Positions 11,475 to 20,083 of a stretch of 64,000 bases of DNA are shown piece after piece. Below the pieces are notes generated by a model, which was not told the origin of the DNA, did not search any database, and saw only the letters and a program-made list of their open reading frames with translations. A program made the position numbers and the translations under genes. How positions within the stretch are numbered: the first letter of the stretch is position 1; every line of letters begins with the position of its first letter. Source of the stretch: Gordonia humi (GTDB taxonomy: Bacteria > Actinomycetota > Actinomycetes > Mycobacteriales > Mycobacteriaceae); assembly GCF_014197435.1 (NCBI RefSeq), contig NZ_JACIFP010000001.1:3782001-3846000 (forward strand), in the 5' to 3' direction.

Positions 11475-13205
11475 ATGGCCTTCTCTGTCGAGATGCCCGC
11501 ACTGGGTGAAAGCGTCACCGAGGGAACTGTCACCCAATGGCTGAAGCAGGAAGGCGACACCGTCGAAGTCGACGAGCCCCTGCTCGAAGTGTCGACCGAC
11601 AAGGTCGACACCGAGATCCCGTCGCCGGTCGCAGGCGTCCTGACCTCGATCGTCGCCCATGAGGACGACGTCGTCGAGGTCGGCGGTCAGCTCGCGCTGA
11701 TCGGCGAGGCAGGCGAAGCCGCACCCGACGCCCCGGCACCCGCCGCCGAGCCGGAACCCGAACCCGCCCCGGCTCCCGAGCCCGCCCAGGAACCGGCCGC
11801 CGCAACCGACGCCCCGGCACCGGCCGCTGCTCCCTCCGGTTCGGCGTCGGGCACCGATGTGACGATGCCCGAGCTGGGCGAGTCGGTCACCGAGGGCACC
11901 GTCACCAACTGGCTCAAGCAGGTCGGCGACACCGTCGAGGTCGACGAGCCGCTGCTGGAGGTCTCCACCGACAAGGTCGACACCGAGATCCCGTCGCCGG
12001 TCGCCGGTGTGCTCCTGGAGATCGTGGCCGACACCGACGACGTCGTCGAGGTCGGCGGTCGCCTGGCCGTCGTCGGCGACCAGAACGCCGCCCCCGCGGC
12101 CGCTGCTCCGGCCGCTCCGGAGCCGACGCCGGCTCCCGAGCCCACCCCGGCCGCCGCACCGGCCGCACCTGCGCCGACTCCCGCACCGGCTCCCGCCCCT
12201 GCCGCCGCACCGACGCCCGCTGCTCCGGTCGCCGAATCGGCGCCCGCCGCTCCGGCGACCGTCGAGTCGACGCCGTACGTGACTCCCCTGGTCCGTAAGC
12301 TGGCCGCCGAGAACGACATCGATCTGTCGACGGTCACCGGCACCGGTGTCGGCGGCCGCATCCGCAAGCAGGACGTGCTCGCCGCCGCCGAGGCCAAGAA
12401 GGCTCCGGCCGCACCGGCAGCGCCCGCCGCCGCACCGGCGGCCCCCGCGGCCGCTCCCACCGCGAACCCGGAGCTGGCCGCGCTGCGCGGAACCACGCAG
12501 AAGATCAACCGCATCCGCCAGATCACCGCCGCCAAGACCCGCGAATCGCTGCAGACCAGCGCTCAGCTCACGCAGGTCCACGAGGTCGACATGACGCGCA
12601 TCGCGACCCTGCGCAAGTCGGCCAAGGCCACGTTCCAGGCCGCCGAGGGCGTCAACCTCACGTTCCTGCCGTTCTTCGCCAAGGCCGTCGTCGAGGCGCT
12701 GAAGGTGCACCCGAACGTCAACGCGTCGATCGACGAAGCCGCCAAGGAGATCACCTACCACGCGAACGTTCACCTGGGCATCGCCGTCGACACTCCGCAG
12801 GGTCTGCTCTCGCCGGTCATCCACAACGCCGACGACCTGTCGCTGGCGGGGCTCGCCCGGGCGATCGCCGACATCGCCGACCGTGCGCGCAACGGCGGAC
12901 TGAAGCCCGACGAACTCGCCGGCGGCACCTTCACCATCACCAACATCGGCAGCCAGGGCGCCCTGTTCGACACCCCGATCCTGGTTCCGCCGCAGGCGGC
13001 GATGCTCGGGACCGGCGCGATCGTCAAGCGCCCGGTGGTCCTCACCGGCGACGACGGCACCGAGTCGATCGCCGCTCGGTCGATGGCCTACCTGCCGCTG
13101 ACCTACGATCACCGCCTGATCGACGGCGCCGACGCCGGTCGTTTCCTGACCACCGTCCGCCAGCGTCTGGAAGCGGCGGAGTTCGCCGCCGATCTGGGAC
13201 TGTAA
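11475..13205 (+). CDS. dlaT: Dihydrolipoamide acyltransferase (E2) with two lipoyl domains
   Basis: A 576-residue E2 core of pyruvate (and possibly other 2-oxoacid) dehydrogenase. There are two lipoyl domains with the lipoylated lysines in [12 protein letters not shown] at Lys43 and Lys167. Each is followed by an Ala/Pro linker, then a peripheral subunit-binding domain (about 265-305, [24 protein letters not shown]) and the catalytic acyltransferase domain ending in [14 protein letters not shown], with the HxxxD active site. The two lipoyl domains are almost identical over their cores, which suggests recent duplication or gene conversion. It matches Rv2215. lipB and lipA follow on the same strand, and aceE (E1) is 36 kb downstream. 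RBS GGGAGT lies just upstream of the ATG. Confidence 0.95.
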   Translation: MAFSVEMPALGESVTEGTVTQWLKQEGDTVEVDEPLLEVSTDKVDTEIPSPVAGVLTSIVAHEDDVVEVGGQLALIGEAGEAAPDAPAPAAEPEPEPAPAPEPAQEPAAATDAPAPAAAPSGSASGTDVTMPELGESVTEGTVTNWLKQVGDTVEVDEPLLEVSTDKVDTEIPSPVAGVLLEIVADTDDVVEVGGRLAVVGDQNAAPAAAAPAAPEPTPAPEPTPAAAPAAPAPTPAPAPAPAAAPTPAAPVAESAPAAPATVESTPYVTPLVRKLAAENDIDLSTVTGTGVGGRIRKQDVLAAAEAKKAPAAPAAPAAAPAAPAAAPTANPELAALRGTTQKINRIRQITAAKTRESLQTSAQLTQVHEVDMTRIATLRKSAKATFQAAEGVNLTFLPFFAKAVVEALKVHPNVNASIDEAAKEITYHANVHLGIAVDTPQGLLSPVIHNADDLSLAGLARAIADIADRARNGGLKPDELAGGTFTITNIGSQGALFDTPILVPPQAAMLGTGAIVKRPVVLTGDDGTESIAARSMAYLPLTYDHRLIDGADAGRFLTTVRQRLEAAEFAADLGL

Positions 13206-13223
13206 GACGTCCGAGAAGTCGTG

Positions 13224-13265
13224 ACCGCCGTCCGTGGCGACCAGCAGGTCGCCGCGGGCGGCGGT
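13224..13265. terminator. Hairpin after dlaT
   Basis: Nested stems ACCGCCG (13224-13230 with 13259-13265) and GGCGACC (13236-13242 with 13247-13253) follow the dlaT stop by 18 bases. This gives a long GC-rich hairpin, and lipB begins 90 bases further. Termination or attenuation before lipB is inferred. Confidence 0.45.
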
Positions 13266-13355
13266 TGTCGTCTGGCCCGGAATATTCTGCGCCCCAACCG
13301 GTGTTGAACGTCGTGGCCGTCATTCCCTCCCCGCCCTCGTCCCTGGAGTACCGCA

Positions 13356-14081
13356 GTGCGCAACGGATCCGCCCGGCTGAGCAGTGAACCCATCGAGGTT
13401 CGTCGTCTCGGCGTCGTCGACTATCAGGACGCGTACGCGCTCCAGCACGAGCTGGCCGACCGGCGCGCCTCCGAAGAACTCGACCACGATGTGATGCTCC
13501 TCCTGGAGCATCCGTCGGTGTACACGGCGGGCAAACGCACCGAGGACTCCGACCGTCCCACCAACGGCGCACCGGTGATCGACGTCGATCGCGGCGGCCG
13601 CATCACCTGGCACGGTCCCGGCCAACTCGTCGGGTACCCGATCGTCAAGCTCGCCGAGCCGGTCGACGTCGTCGACTACGTCCGTAGACTCGAGGAGGCA
13701 CTCATCCGGCTCTGCGCCGCCCACGGTGTCGCCACCGGTCGGGTCGACGGACGCTCCGGCGTCTGGATTCGCGACGAGGCGGGCGAGCGCAAGCTCGGCC
13801 AGATCGGGATCCGGGTGGCCAAGGGGGTCACGCTGCACGGCTTCGCCCTCAACATCGACCCCGACATGACCGTGTTCGACGCGATCGTCCCGTGCGGCAT
13901 CGCCGACGCGGGCGTCACGTCGATCGTCAAGGAGACCGGCGCGCCGCTGGCAGTCGACGACGTCCTCGACGAGGTGACCGCCTTGATCACCGCGTGTCTG
14001 GACGACGAGACGCCGCCGTCGCCCGGACACACCGACGACACCCTCGCATCCGCCCCCGCAACCGTAGGAACCCCGCAGTGA
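13356..14081 (+). CDS. lipB: Octanoyl-[ACP]:protein N-octanoyltransferase
   Basis: A 241-residue lipoate-assembly enzyme that moves octanoate from acyl carrier protein to lipoyl-domain lysines. The catalytic dyad is visible: Lys146 in KLGQIG and Cys180 in [13 protein letters not shown]. The family signature [17 protein letters not shown] is at 79-95. The GTG start at 13356 gives a normal N terminus. The stop overlaps the lipA start (GTGA), so both lipoate steps are translationally coupled. Substrates encoded nearby include the DlaT lipoyl domains. Confidence 0.95.
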   Translation: MRNGSARLSSEPIEVRRLGVVDYQDAYALQHELADRRASEELDHDVMLLLEHPSVYTAGKRTEDSDRPTNGAPVIDVDRGGRITWHGPGQLVGYPIVKLAEPVDVVDYVRRLEEALIRLCAAHGVATGRVDGRSGVWIRDEAGERKLGQIGIRVAKGVTLHGFALNIDPDMTVFDAIVPCGIADAGVTSIVKETGAPLAVDDVLDEVTALITACLDDETPPSPGHTDDTLASAPATVGTPQ

Positions 14082-15130
14082 CCGCAACACCCGCCACCCC
14101 GTCCCCCGCTTCCGGTTCGCCCGCCGACGCGCCGTCCGGGCGCAAGCTGCTCCGCCTGGAGGTGCGCAACGCCGAGACCCCGATCGAGCGCAAACCCAAG
14201 TGGATCAAGACCCGCGCGACGATGGGACCGGAGTACACCGAACTCAAATCCCTGGTCAAGGGCGAGGGCCTGCACACCGTCTGCGAAGAGGCCGGCTGCC
14301 CCAACATCTACGAGTGCTGGGAGGACCGCGAGGCCACCTTCCTCATCGGCGGCGAGCAGTGCACCCGCCGCTGCGACTTCTGCCAGATCGACACCGGTAA
14401 GCCCGCCGCCCTCGACCGCGACGAACCGCGCCGCGTCGCCGAGTCGGTCCGGTCGATGGGCCTGCGCTACTCGACCATCACCGGAGTCGCCCGCGACGAT
14501 CTGCCCGACGAGGGCGTCTGGCTCTACGCCGAGACCGTCCGCAAGATCCACGAACTCAACCCCGGCACCGGTGTGGAGAACCTCATCCCGGACTTCCACG
14601 CCAAGCCCGACCTGCTCGCCGAGGTCTTCGAATCCCGCCCCGAGGTCCTCGCACACAACCTGGAGACCGTACCGCGCATCTTCAAGCGCATCCGGCCGGC
14701 GTTCCGCTATGAGCGCTCCCTCGACGTGCTGACCCAGGCTCGCGACTTCGGCCTGGTGACCAAGTCGAACCTCATCCTGGGCATGGGTGAGACGCCCGAG
14801 GAGATCCGGGAGGCGCTGCGCGACCTGCACGAGGCGGGCTGCGACATCGTGACGATCACCCAGTACCTGCGCCCGTCGCCGCGGCACCACCCGGTGGAGC
14901 GCTGGGTCAAGCCGGAGGAGTTCGTCGAGCACTCGCAGTACGCCGAGGAGATCGGGTTCGCCGGCGTCATGGCCGGGCCGCTGGTGCGCTCCTCGTACCG
15001 TGCCGGCCGGCTGTACGCGCAGGCCATGGCCCGCCACGGCCGCGAACTGGCTCCCGAACTGGCCCACCTGACGGCCGAGGGATCCACCGCCCAGGAAGCC
15101 TCGAGCGTCCTCGCCCGCATGGCGAACTGA
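14078..15130 (+). CDS. lipA: Lipoyl synthase (radical SAM)
   Basis: A 350-residue radical SAM enzyme that inserts two sulfurs into protein-bound octanoate. Both Fe-S clusters are apparent: the auxiliary cluster motif has Cys69, Cys74 and Cys80, and the radical-SAM CxxxCxxC has Cys95, Cys99 and Cys102. The N-terminal about 25 residues are a low-complexity Ala/Pro/Ser extension. The GTG at 14078 overlaps the lipB stop by four bases; an upstream in-frame Met lies inside lipB and was rejected. Confidence 0.96.
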   Translation: MTATPATPSPASGSPADAPSGRKLLRLEVRNAETPIERKPKWIKTRATMGPEYTELKSLVKGEGLHTVCEEAGCPNIYECWEDREATFLIGGEQCTRRCDFCQIDTGKPAALDRDEPRRVAESVRSMGLRYSTITGVARDDLPDEGVWLYAETVRKIHELNPGTGVENLIPDFHAKPDLLAEVFESRPEVLAHNLETVPRIFKRIRPAFRYERSLDVLTQARDFGLVTKSNLILGMGETPEEIREALRDLHEAGCDIVTITQYLRPSPRHHPVERWVKPEEFVEHSQYAEEIGFAGVMAGPLVRSSYRAGRLYAQAMARHGRELAPELAHLTAEGSTAQEASSVLARMAN

Positions 15131-15141
15131 TCGACCTCAGC

Positions 15142-15184
15142 AGAGCAGCGCCCGTCCGCGTCGACCGCGGTCGGGCGCTGCTCT
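15142..15184 (+). terminator. Terminator after lipA
   Basis: A perfect 13-base stem, AGAGCAGCGCCCG at 15142-15154 with its complement at 15172-15184, starts 12 bases after the lipA stop. There is no U-tract. It is a strong candidate for the end of the lipB-lipA transcript. Confidence 0.65.
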
Positions 15185-15262
15185 CGTCGTGGAGGACCCA
15201 CCCCGCCTCCGGGAGCGATTCCGCTGCGACCGGGTCCGGCGACGCCCCGTAGACTGTCTGTC

Positions 15263-16015
15263 ATGGCGAAGGCGCAAGACAAAGCGAGTAAAGAGGCGAA
15301 GGCGGCCGCGAAGGCCGCACGCAAGGCGGCCAGCAAGGAGCGCCGACAGCAGATCTGGCAGGCGTTCCAGATGCAGCGCAAGGACGACAAGGCACTCATC
15401 CCGCTGATGGCCGGGATCATCGTCGTCGTGACGGCGATCTTCGTCGTGCTCGCGCTGTTCGCCCACATCGGTCCGTGGTGGCTGTGGGGCCCGCTGGGTC
15501 TGATCCTCGGCGTGCTGATCTCCTTCATCGTCTTCGGCCGCCGCGTGCAGAAGACCGTGTACCGCAAGGCCGACGGTCAGCCGGGCGCGGCCGGCTGGGC
15601 ACTGAGCAACATCAAGGGCCAGTGGCGTGTGCAGCAGGCCGTCGTCGGCACGTCGCACCTGGACGCGGTGCACCGCGTCATCGGCAAGCCGGGCGTCATC
15701 CTGGTCGGTGAGGGGCAGGCGAGCCGCGTCAAGCCGCTGCTGGCGCAGGAGAAGAAGAAGGCCGCGCGCGTCGTCGGCGACACTCCGATCTACGAACTGA
15801 TCGTCGGCAACGGCGAGGGCGAGATCCCGTTGTCGAAGCTCGAACGCCACATCCGCAAGCTGCCCGGCAACATCGACCGTAAGCGCATGGACGCCCTCGA
15901 AGGACGTCTCTCGGCGCTCAAGGCCAAGGGTTCCGGCGGTGCGGCGATGCCGAAGGGTCCGATGCCGCAGGGCGCCAAGATGCGCAGCGCCGCGCGTACC
16001 GTCCGTCGCCGCTGA
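15263..16015 (+). CDS. DUF4191 membrane protein
   Basis: A 250-residue protein with a Lys/Ala-rich amphipathic N terminus (about 1-45, probably coiled). Two transmembrane helices follow (about 50-100; IIVVVTAIFVVLALFAHIGPWWLWGPLGLILGVLI is interrupted by a short turn), then a soluble C-terminal domain ending in a basic, Pro/Met-rich tail. The position after lipA matches Rv2219 (DUF4191). Function unknown. Conservation beside lipA across the group suggests a housekeeping role, but nothing in the sequence identifies it. Confidence 0.8.
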   Translation: MAKAQDKASKEAKAAAKAARKAASKERRQQIWQAFQMQRKDDKALIPLMAGIIVVVTAIFVVLALFAHIGPWWLWGPLGLILGVLISFIVFGRRVQKTVYRKADGQPGAAGWALSNIKGQWRVQQAVVGTSHLDAVHRVIGKPGVILVGEGQASRVKPLLAQEKKKAARVVGDTPIYELIVGNGEGEIPLSKLERHIRKLPGNIDRKRMDALEGRLSALKAKGSGGAAMPKGPMPQGAKMRSAARTVRRR

Positions 16016-16030
16016 TCGTCCCCGCAGACC

Positions 16031-16068
16031 GATCTGCTCCCGCTCGCCGTCGCGAGCGGGAGCAGATC
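16031..16068. terminator. Bidirectional terminator between DUF4191 gene and RDD gene
   Basis: A perfect 17-base stem (16031-16047 with 16052-16068) with a 4-base CGTC loop lies between two convergent genes. On the plus strand it is followed by CCCGTTTGCG, a short T run. It is the best-formed intrinsic terminator in the window. Confidence 0.75.
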
Positions 16069-16163
16069 CCGTTTGCGGCCCTGGACAGACCGGACAGAGG
16101 TGCGCGTCCCGCGCGCGGACACCCTCGGCGCGGGTCTGTGACCGCGATGAACGCTGTCGGTTC

Positions 16164-16688
16164 TCAGCCGCGGGTGCGCACCAGCGCGGTGCCGGTGGCG
16201 CGGTCGGCCATGGAGCGGCCGTTGAAGTCGTTGATGAGGGCGGGGACGGCGAAACTGATCAGAATCTGGCGGGCCAGCGCACGCACCGGTCCGACGGCGG
16301 CGCGCGGCACCTCGCCCGCGGCCTCCTGGGCGCCGCGCTGCGGGCCGTAGTCGACGCGTGCGACACGCAATCCCGTGATGAACTGCCCCGGCGTGAAGCC
16401 GAAGAGGCTCACCGTGATCACGCCGATCACGAACCAGACGATGAGGACGGTGGTCCCGATACTGCTGCCGTAGCCGACGATCAGCAGCCCGATTCCGTAC
16501 GCGATCAACCAGTCGACGAGGAGTCCGAGGACGCGGTGCCAACCGGTCGCGAGCGCACCGACGCCCCGTTCGGGGAGACCGAGATCCTGACCGCGGAAGT
16601 CGTTGTCCTGACCGCCGGGCATCTGGGCGCCGGAGAGCCATCCCCCTATCGTCCGCCGCGACTGCTGCTCCTCACGCCCTGCAACCAT
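16164..16688 (-). CDS. RDD-family membrane protein
   Basis: A 174-residue protein with an RDD-type domain: about three transmembrane helices (WHRVLGLLVDWLIAYGIGLLI, TTVLIVWFVIGVITVSLFG, and a weaker C-terminal one at ILISFAVPALINDFNG). The Asp after the first Arg-rich segment (RVLGLLVDW) and FTPGQFITGLRV are typical of the family. The ATG giving MVAGREEQ at 16688 was chosen over an upstream in-frame ATG whose extra 25 residues are unlike the family. It is divergent from glnA1, as Rv2219A is. RDD proteins are thought to be transporters or ion exchangers in some bacteria; the role here is unknown. Confidence 0.82.
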   Translation of the reverse strand: MVAGREEQQSRRTIGGWLSGAQMPGGQDNDFRGQDLGLPERGVGALATGWHRVLGLLVDWLIAYGIGLLIVGYGSSIGTTVLIVWFVIGVITVSLFGFTPGQFITGLRVARVDYGPQRGAQEAAGEVPRAAVGPVRALARQILISFAVPALINDFNGRSMADRATGTALVRTRG

Positions 16689-16806
16689 GGGTCCATGGTA
16701 GCGGTGCCGCGCGGTAATCCAATTCCGGTGACCACCGGCACACCCGTGGCCATCACGGCACATGCGTCGAGGCGAGGCGACTAACCTGTAACACGTCGCC
16801 CGTGAC

Positions 16807-16844
16807 GTAACACAGGGGAAACATTCACTTGACGCCCGGGCAAC
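16807..16844 (+). promoter_or_regulatory. GlnR-type operator upstream of glnA1
   Basis: Four pentamers sit at exact 11-base steps: GTAAC (16807-16811), GAAAC (16818-16822), TTGAC (16829-16833) and GCAAC (16840-16844). This is the a1-n6-b1-n6-a2-n6-b2 layout of actinobacterial GlnR boxes (consensus GTnAC-n6-GAAAC, repeated). The first pair is a perfect match; each element of the second pair has one mismatch. It ends 110 bases before the glnA1 start, so nitrogen control of glnA1 by GlnR is expected. Binding itself is inferred. Confidence 0.75.
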
Positions 16845-16954
16845 CTCACCTCCATAGATTTTTCGGTGAGAGTCGCACCGGCCGGACCCGGTCGCCTGCG
16901 ACCTGCGGTCAGAGGTTCTGGCCGGAAGTTTTGAATGAAGGAGTCAGGCCCACC

Positions 16955-18388
16955 GTGTACACCACGAACGAAGAGCTGCTCGAAGGAATCAAGTCCGAAG
17001 GCGTCGAGTACGTCGACATCCGCTTCTGCGACCTGCCGGGCACCATGCAGCACTTCTCGATCCCCGCCGCAGCGTTCGACGAGGACGTCTTCACCGAGGG
17101 CCTGGCGTTCGACGGATCGTCGATCCGCGGTTTCCAGTCGATCGACGAATCGGACATGATGCTGCTGCCCGACCCGGCGACGGCGCGCATCGACCCGTTC
17201 CGCAAGGCCAAGACGATGAACATCAACTTCTTCGTCCACGATCCCTTCACGCGCGAGGCCTACAGCCGCGACCCACGCAACGTCGCGCGCAAGGCCGAGG
17301 ACTACCTGCTCTCGACCGGCATCGCCGACACCTGCTTCTTCGGCGCCGAGGCCGAGTTCTACATCTTCGACTCCGTCTCGTTCAGCTCCGAGATGAACTC
17401 CACGCACTACGAGGTGGAGGCCGAGGCCGGCTGGTGGAACGCCGCGTCGCCGACGAACCCGGACGGCACCCCCAACCTGGGCTACAAGGTCCGCTCGAAG
17501 GGCGGGTACTTCCCCGTCGCACCGTACGACCACCACGTCGACCTGCGCGACGAGATGTCCGGTCACCTGACGGCGTCGGGCTTCGAACTCGAGCGCGGCC
17601 ACCACGAGGTCGGCACCGGCGGCCAGGCCGAGATCAACTACAAGTTCAACACGCTGCTGCACGCCGCGGACGACGTCCAGCTGTTCAAGTACATCATCAA
17701 GAACACCGCCTGGCAGCACGGCAAGTCGGCCACGTTCATGCCGAAGCCGCTGTTCGGCGACAACGGTTCGGGCATGCACGCGCACCAGTCGCTGTGGAAG
17801 GACGGCAAGCCGCTGTTCCACGACGAGTCGGGTTACGCCGGGCTCTCGGACGTCGCCCGTCACTACATCGGCGGCATCCTGCACCACGCGCCGTCGCTGC
17901 TGGCGTTCACCAACCCGACGATCAACTCGTACAAGCGTCTGGTGCCCGGCTACGAGGCTCCGATCAACCTCGTCTACAGCCAGCGCAACCGCAGTGCATG
18001 CGTCCGCATCCCGGTGACCGGCAACAACCCGAAGGCCAAGCGCGTCGAGTTCCGCTGCCCGGACAGCTCCGGCAACCCGTACCTCGCGTTCGCCGCCATG
18101 ATGATGGCGGGTATCGACGGCGTGAAGAACAAGATCGAACCGCACGAGCCCGTCGACAAGGACCTCTACGAGCTTCCGCCGGAGGAGGCCAAGGGCATCC
18201 CCCAGGCCCCGACCTCGCTGGCCGCCGTCATCGACCGCCTCGAGCACGATCACGACTACCTCACCACGGGCGGCGTGTTCACCGAGGACCTCATCGAGAC
18301 CTGGGTGTCGCTCAAGCGCGAGAACGAGATCGAACCGATCCAGGTCCGTCCGCACCCGTACGAGTTCTCGCTCTACTACGACTGCTGA
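16955..18388 (+). CDS. glnA1: Glutamine synthetase type I (GSI-beta)
   Basis: A 477-residue dodecameric glutamine synthetase (glutamate + NH3 + ATP to glutamine). The start region [32 protein letters not shown] is typical, with the ATP-binding segment [18 protein letters not shown]. The adenylylation-site tyrosine in [10 protein letters not shown] is Tyr405, the target of GlnE encoded 5.4 kb downstream, which places the protein in the adenylylated GSI-beta class. The GTG at 16955 follows GAAGGAG at a good distance. The last 27 coding bases are duplicated at 20084, and an element has inserted immediately after the stop without altering the protein end (EFSLYYDC). Confidence 0.97.
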   Translation: MYTTNEELLEGIKSEGVEYVDIRFCDLPGTMQHFSIPAAAFDEDVFTEGLAFDGSSIRGFQSIDESDMMLLPDPATARIDPFRKAKTMNINFFVHDPFTREAYSRDPRNVARKAEDYLLSTGIADTCFFGAEAEFYIFDSVSFSSEMNSTHYEVEAEAGWWNAASPTNPDGTPNLGYKVRSKGGYFPVAPYDHHVDLRDEMSGHLTASGFELERGHHEVGTGGQAEINYKFNTLLHAADDVQLFKYIIKNTAWQHGKSATFMPKPLFGDNGSGMHAHQSLWKDGKPLFHDESGYAGLSDVARHYIGGILHHAPSLLAFTNPTINSYKRLVPGYEAPINLVYSQRNRSACVRIPVTGNNPKAKRVEFRCPDSSGNPYLAFAAMMMAGIDGVKNKIEPHEPVDKDLYELPPEEAKGIPQAPTSLAAVIDRLEHDHDYLTTGGVFTEDLIETWVSLKRENEIEPIQVRPHPYEFSLYYDC

Positions 18389-18389
18389 C
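18362..18389 (+). repeat. attL-like direct repeat (glnA1 3' end)
   Basis: Twenty-eight bases covering the final codons, stop and first base after glnA1. They recur at 20084-20111 with a single T-to-C difference at 18374/20096. The copy within the intact gene is taken as the left junction. Confidence 0.75.
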
Positions 18390-18412
18390 CTCTGAGCTGC
18401 TAGGACTGCTTA

Positions 18413-18603
18413 TCAGTCCGCAATAGAATCGACCCGCTCCGCGATTGCCTTTCCAATCACCGAGCGGGTCGATTCGTCTGCGTCGGCCCAGAGGTGTGCA
18501 TGTGTGTCCATCGTCGTCCGTGCTGACTTGTGCCGTCGATCGTGAAAGCCGAACGACTCCGGCAGGCCGTCGGCCTTCACCTTTAGCCGCTCGTTCCACA
18601 TAG
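18413..18603 (-). pseudogene. Tyrosine recombinase (phage-type integrase) C-terminal remnant
   Basis: A short minus-strand frame reads ADGLPESFGFHDRRH, then KSARTTMDTHAHLWADADESTRSVI. The first part matches the integrase box with the HxxR motif (usually FHDLRHT); the second matches the C-terminal end around the nucleophile (usually TTLDTYGHLW). About 30 residues that normally lie between them are missing, and the catalytic Tyr is His (DTH, codon 51 of the longest frame). The gene therefore cannot encode an active recombinase. Its 3' end is 24 bases from the glnA1 repeat, the usual position of an integrase beside its att site. Left of the HDRRH box the similarity runs out near 18600, where the neighbouring gene's end overlaps. 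Confidence 0.72.
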
Positions 18604-19170
18604 GAATGTGTTTGACACCAGATCCTCGGAGCTGATCTGTACCCCCGTGCAATTCGCGGCGACCGCTAGGGATCCATCGAGAACATGGAATTTGCCGTCA
18701 GGTTGGGGGCCTTCTTGTTCAGGATCCAGGCCAGCTTCTCTCATAAGGGTTGCCCAGACTGTTCTATCCTCAATCAACGCTGATTCGCCTAGCAGGGGGT
18801 CGAAATCTGCGATCTCAGTACTGTCAGTCCAGATGCATACGCGTGACACAGCGTTGACGTTCCTATGGAGGGTGACTGCCGTGCGGCCCGTAGAGAGACT
18901 GGACAGGATGCGCTTCGTACTTCCGGCGGTGTTGTTGGGGGCGATTGCCAACGCGGCGGTTCCGCACGCTGCAGTCCCGACGCAGTCTTGGTAATCCCAA
19001 CTCTGCTCGTTGACCGCACTGAGTCCTGTGACGCTGGACAGATCGTGGCCTGTCAGTGCGTCGAGCAGTTCCGTCGACTCACAGTCTGTAACGAGGGTGA
19101 TGCAGTATGCGACCCCGAGCCATGGGTACCGCTCCTCAATCCACTCGAAGTCGCGGTATGTGTAAGACAT
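18583..19170 (-). CDS. DUF6461-like protein
   Basis: A 195-residue protein starting MSYTYRDFEWIEERYPWLGVAYCITLV. It resembles the actinobacterial DUF6461 family in having a Trp-Leu-Gly-x-Ala-Tyr-Cys start, an Asn-rich middle (LAIAPNNTAGS), an LS.GRT..VTLHRNVNAVSR segment and an FDPL motif. Function is unknown for the family as far as I know. The last about ten residues overlap the integrase remnant, so the original C terminus may have been replaced at a deletion joint. Lower GC and rarer codons than neighbouring genes mark it as cargo of the element. Confidence 0.65.
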   Translation of the reverse strand: MSYTYRDFEWIEERYPWLGVAYCITLVTDCESTELLDALTGHDLSSVTGLSAVNEQSWDYQDCVGTAACGTAALAIAPNNTAGSTKRILSSLSTGRTAVTLHRNVNAVSRVCIWTDSTEIADFDPLLGESALIEDRTVWATLMREAGLDPEQEGPQPDGKFHVLDGSLAVAANCTGVQISSEDLVSNTFLCGTSG

Positions 19171-19221
19171 ACTGCTGATGCTCGCATACCCGCAAGCCGG
19201 AAAATCCGCCTTCCGGGGGAG

Positions 19222-19512
19222 TCAGTCCCCGATGTACCCGGTCTCTGGGTCGATCATCGCGAGAAAGTCCCTGATCGCCTCCTCGTGGTCAGGAGGGGGC
19301 GTGTCGGGCGCCGGGTCGACGTACTTCCCCGAGCCGGGAAGTATCGTGCCGGCGCCGGCATCGATGTACTCGAACCCGCGAACGCGGCCGGAGAATCCGT
19401 AGTTGGGGTTCGGGCCGGACACCCAGTCGTACGTCCACACGCCGTCTGTTTGTCTGACGATGAATGTTTCACCGTCGACGACAATCTGCGCACCGTCATC
19501 GTCCACCACCAC
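19222..19512 (-). CDS. Small hypothetical protein
   Basis: A 96-residue acidic protein, GTG start, with alternating polar/hydrophobic beta-like segments (IVVDGETFIVRQTDGVWTYDWVSGPNPNYGF) and an acidic C-terminal helix (PPPDHEEAIRDFLAMIDPETGYIGD). I do not recognise a family. It lies 51 bases before the DUF6461-like gene on the same strand, so the two may be one transcript. A second GTG one codon in is an alternative start. Confidence 0.55.
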   Translation of the reverse strand: MVVDDDGAQIVVDGETFIVRQTDGVWTYDWVSGPNPNYGFSGRVRGFEYIDAGAGTILPGSGKYVDPAPDTPPPDHEEAIRDFLAMIDPETGYIGD

Positions 19513-19576
19513 AGGCTAGCTGCGCACGAGCCGTAGGGGCTGCATCGCCGTCTGGGGTGCTGTAACTATCCGTATC

Positions 19577-19858
19577 GTGAAAGCAGTGTTCATCGGATTG
19601 TTCTTCGCGGGTGTGATCCTCGCGGTGGTGACGCTCGTCGTGGCCGGCGTTGTGTCTGCTGCAGTCCGTACGCTTCGAGGTCAGTGGTCGAGTGCGCAGG
19701 TGACGATCTTGGTCTCCGCCGCGCTATGCGCCGCAGCCGTTGTCGCGGTGGGTTGGCCGCGTACCTGGTTGACCGCTCTGGTCGTAGCGGGCGGCTCATC
19801 GCTCGTACTGGTCGTCGTGTCGGTGGCCCTCGCATTCCGGGCTCGCTCCCGGAGCTGA
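19577..19858 (+). CDS. Small membrane protein
   Basis: A 93-residue protein, GTG start, made of three hydrophobic segments (about 3-28, 44-60, 65-86) with a short basic tail RARSRS. No family recognised. It is divergent from the 96-residue gene, and its last bases run into the tandem-repeat dyad at 19855. It is probably element cargo; it could also be a fragment of a larger membrane protein. Confidence 0.5.
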   Translation: MKAVFIGLFFAGVILAVVTLVVAGVVSAAVRTLRGQWSSAQVTILVSAALCAAAVVAVGWPRTWLTALVVAGGSSLVLVVVSVALAFRARSRS

Positions 19859-19907
19859 CAGAAGTGACAGAAGTGCTGCCTCGATCGGGTTCTGTCAGTT
19901 CTGTCAG
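19855..19907. repeat. Inverted pair of tandem 9-mers near the right element border
   Basis: CTGACAGAAGTGACAGAA (19855-19872) and TTCTGTCAGTTCTGTCAG (19890-19907) are inverted copies with one mismatch. Each arm is itself two near-identical 9-base units, and one more TTCTGTCAC follows at about 19930. It lies about 180 bases inside the right 28-bp repeat. Possible roles are integrase/excisionase arm sites, iterons, or a terminator for the small membrane gene. Confidence 0.5.
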
Positions 19908-20083
19908 GGAGTGCTTGTGTCCCTTGTCGCCCTTCTGTCACCACTTTCCGGATCGGGGAAAGCAGTCCGCGGTAAGTCCGCCGCAACTCCAGAACAGGAC
20001 ATCTCCACCAAACACACGCAACGCCCTGACCTGGCAAGAGTCGGTTCAACCGTCGTCGGCAGTGATTGCAAACTGCCTGCACG

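Noticed and set aside
13892..14077. An N-terminal extension of LipA
   Set aside because: The extension lies within lipB in another frame; the GTG at 14078 overlapping the lipB stop fits the coupled pair better.
16689..16806. A second GlnR box from the GTAAC at 16788
   Set aside because: The following positions at 11-base steps do not match the consensus, and the frame of the good operator is offset by three bases.
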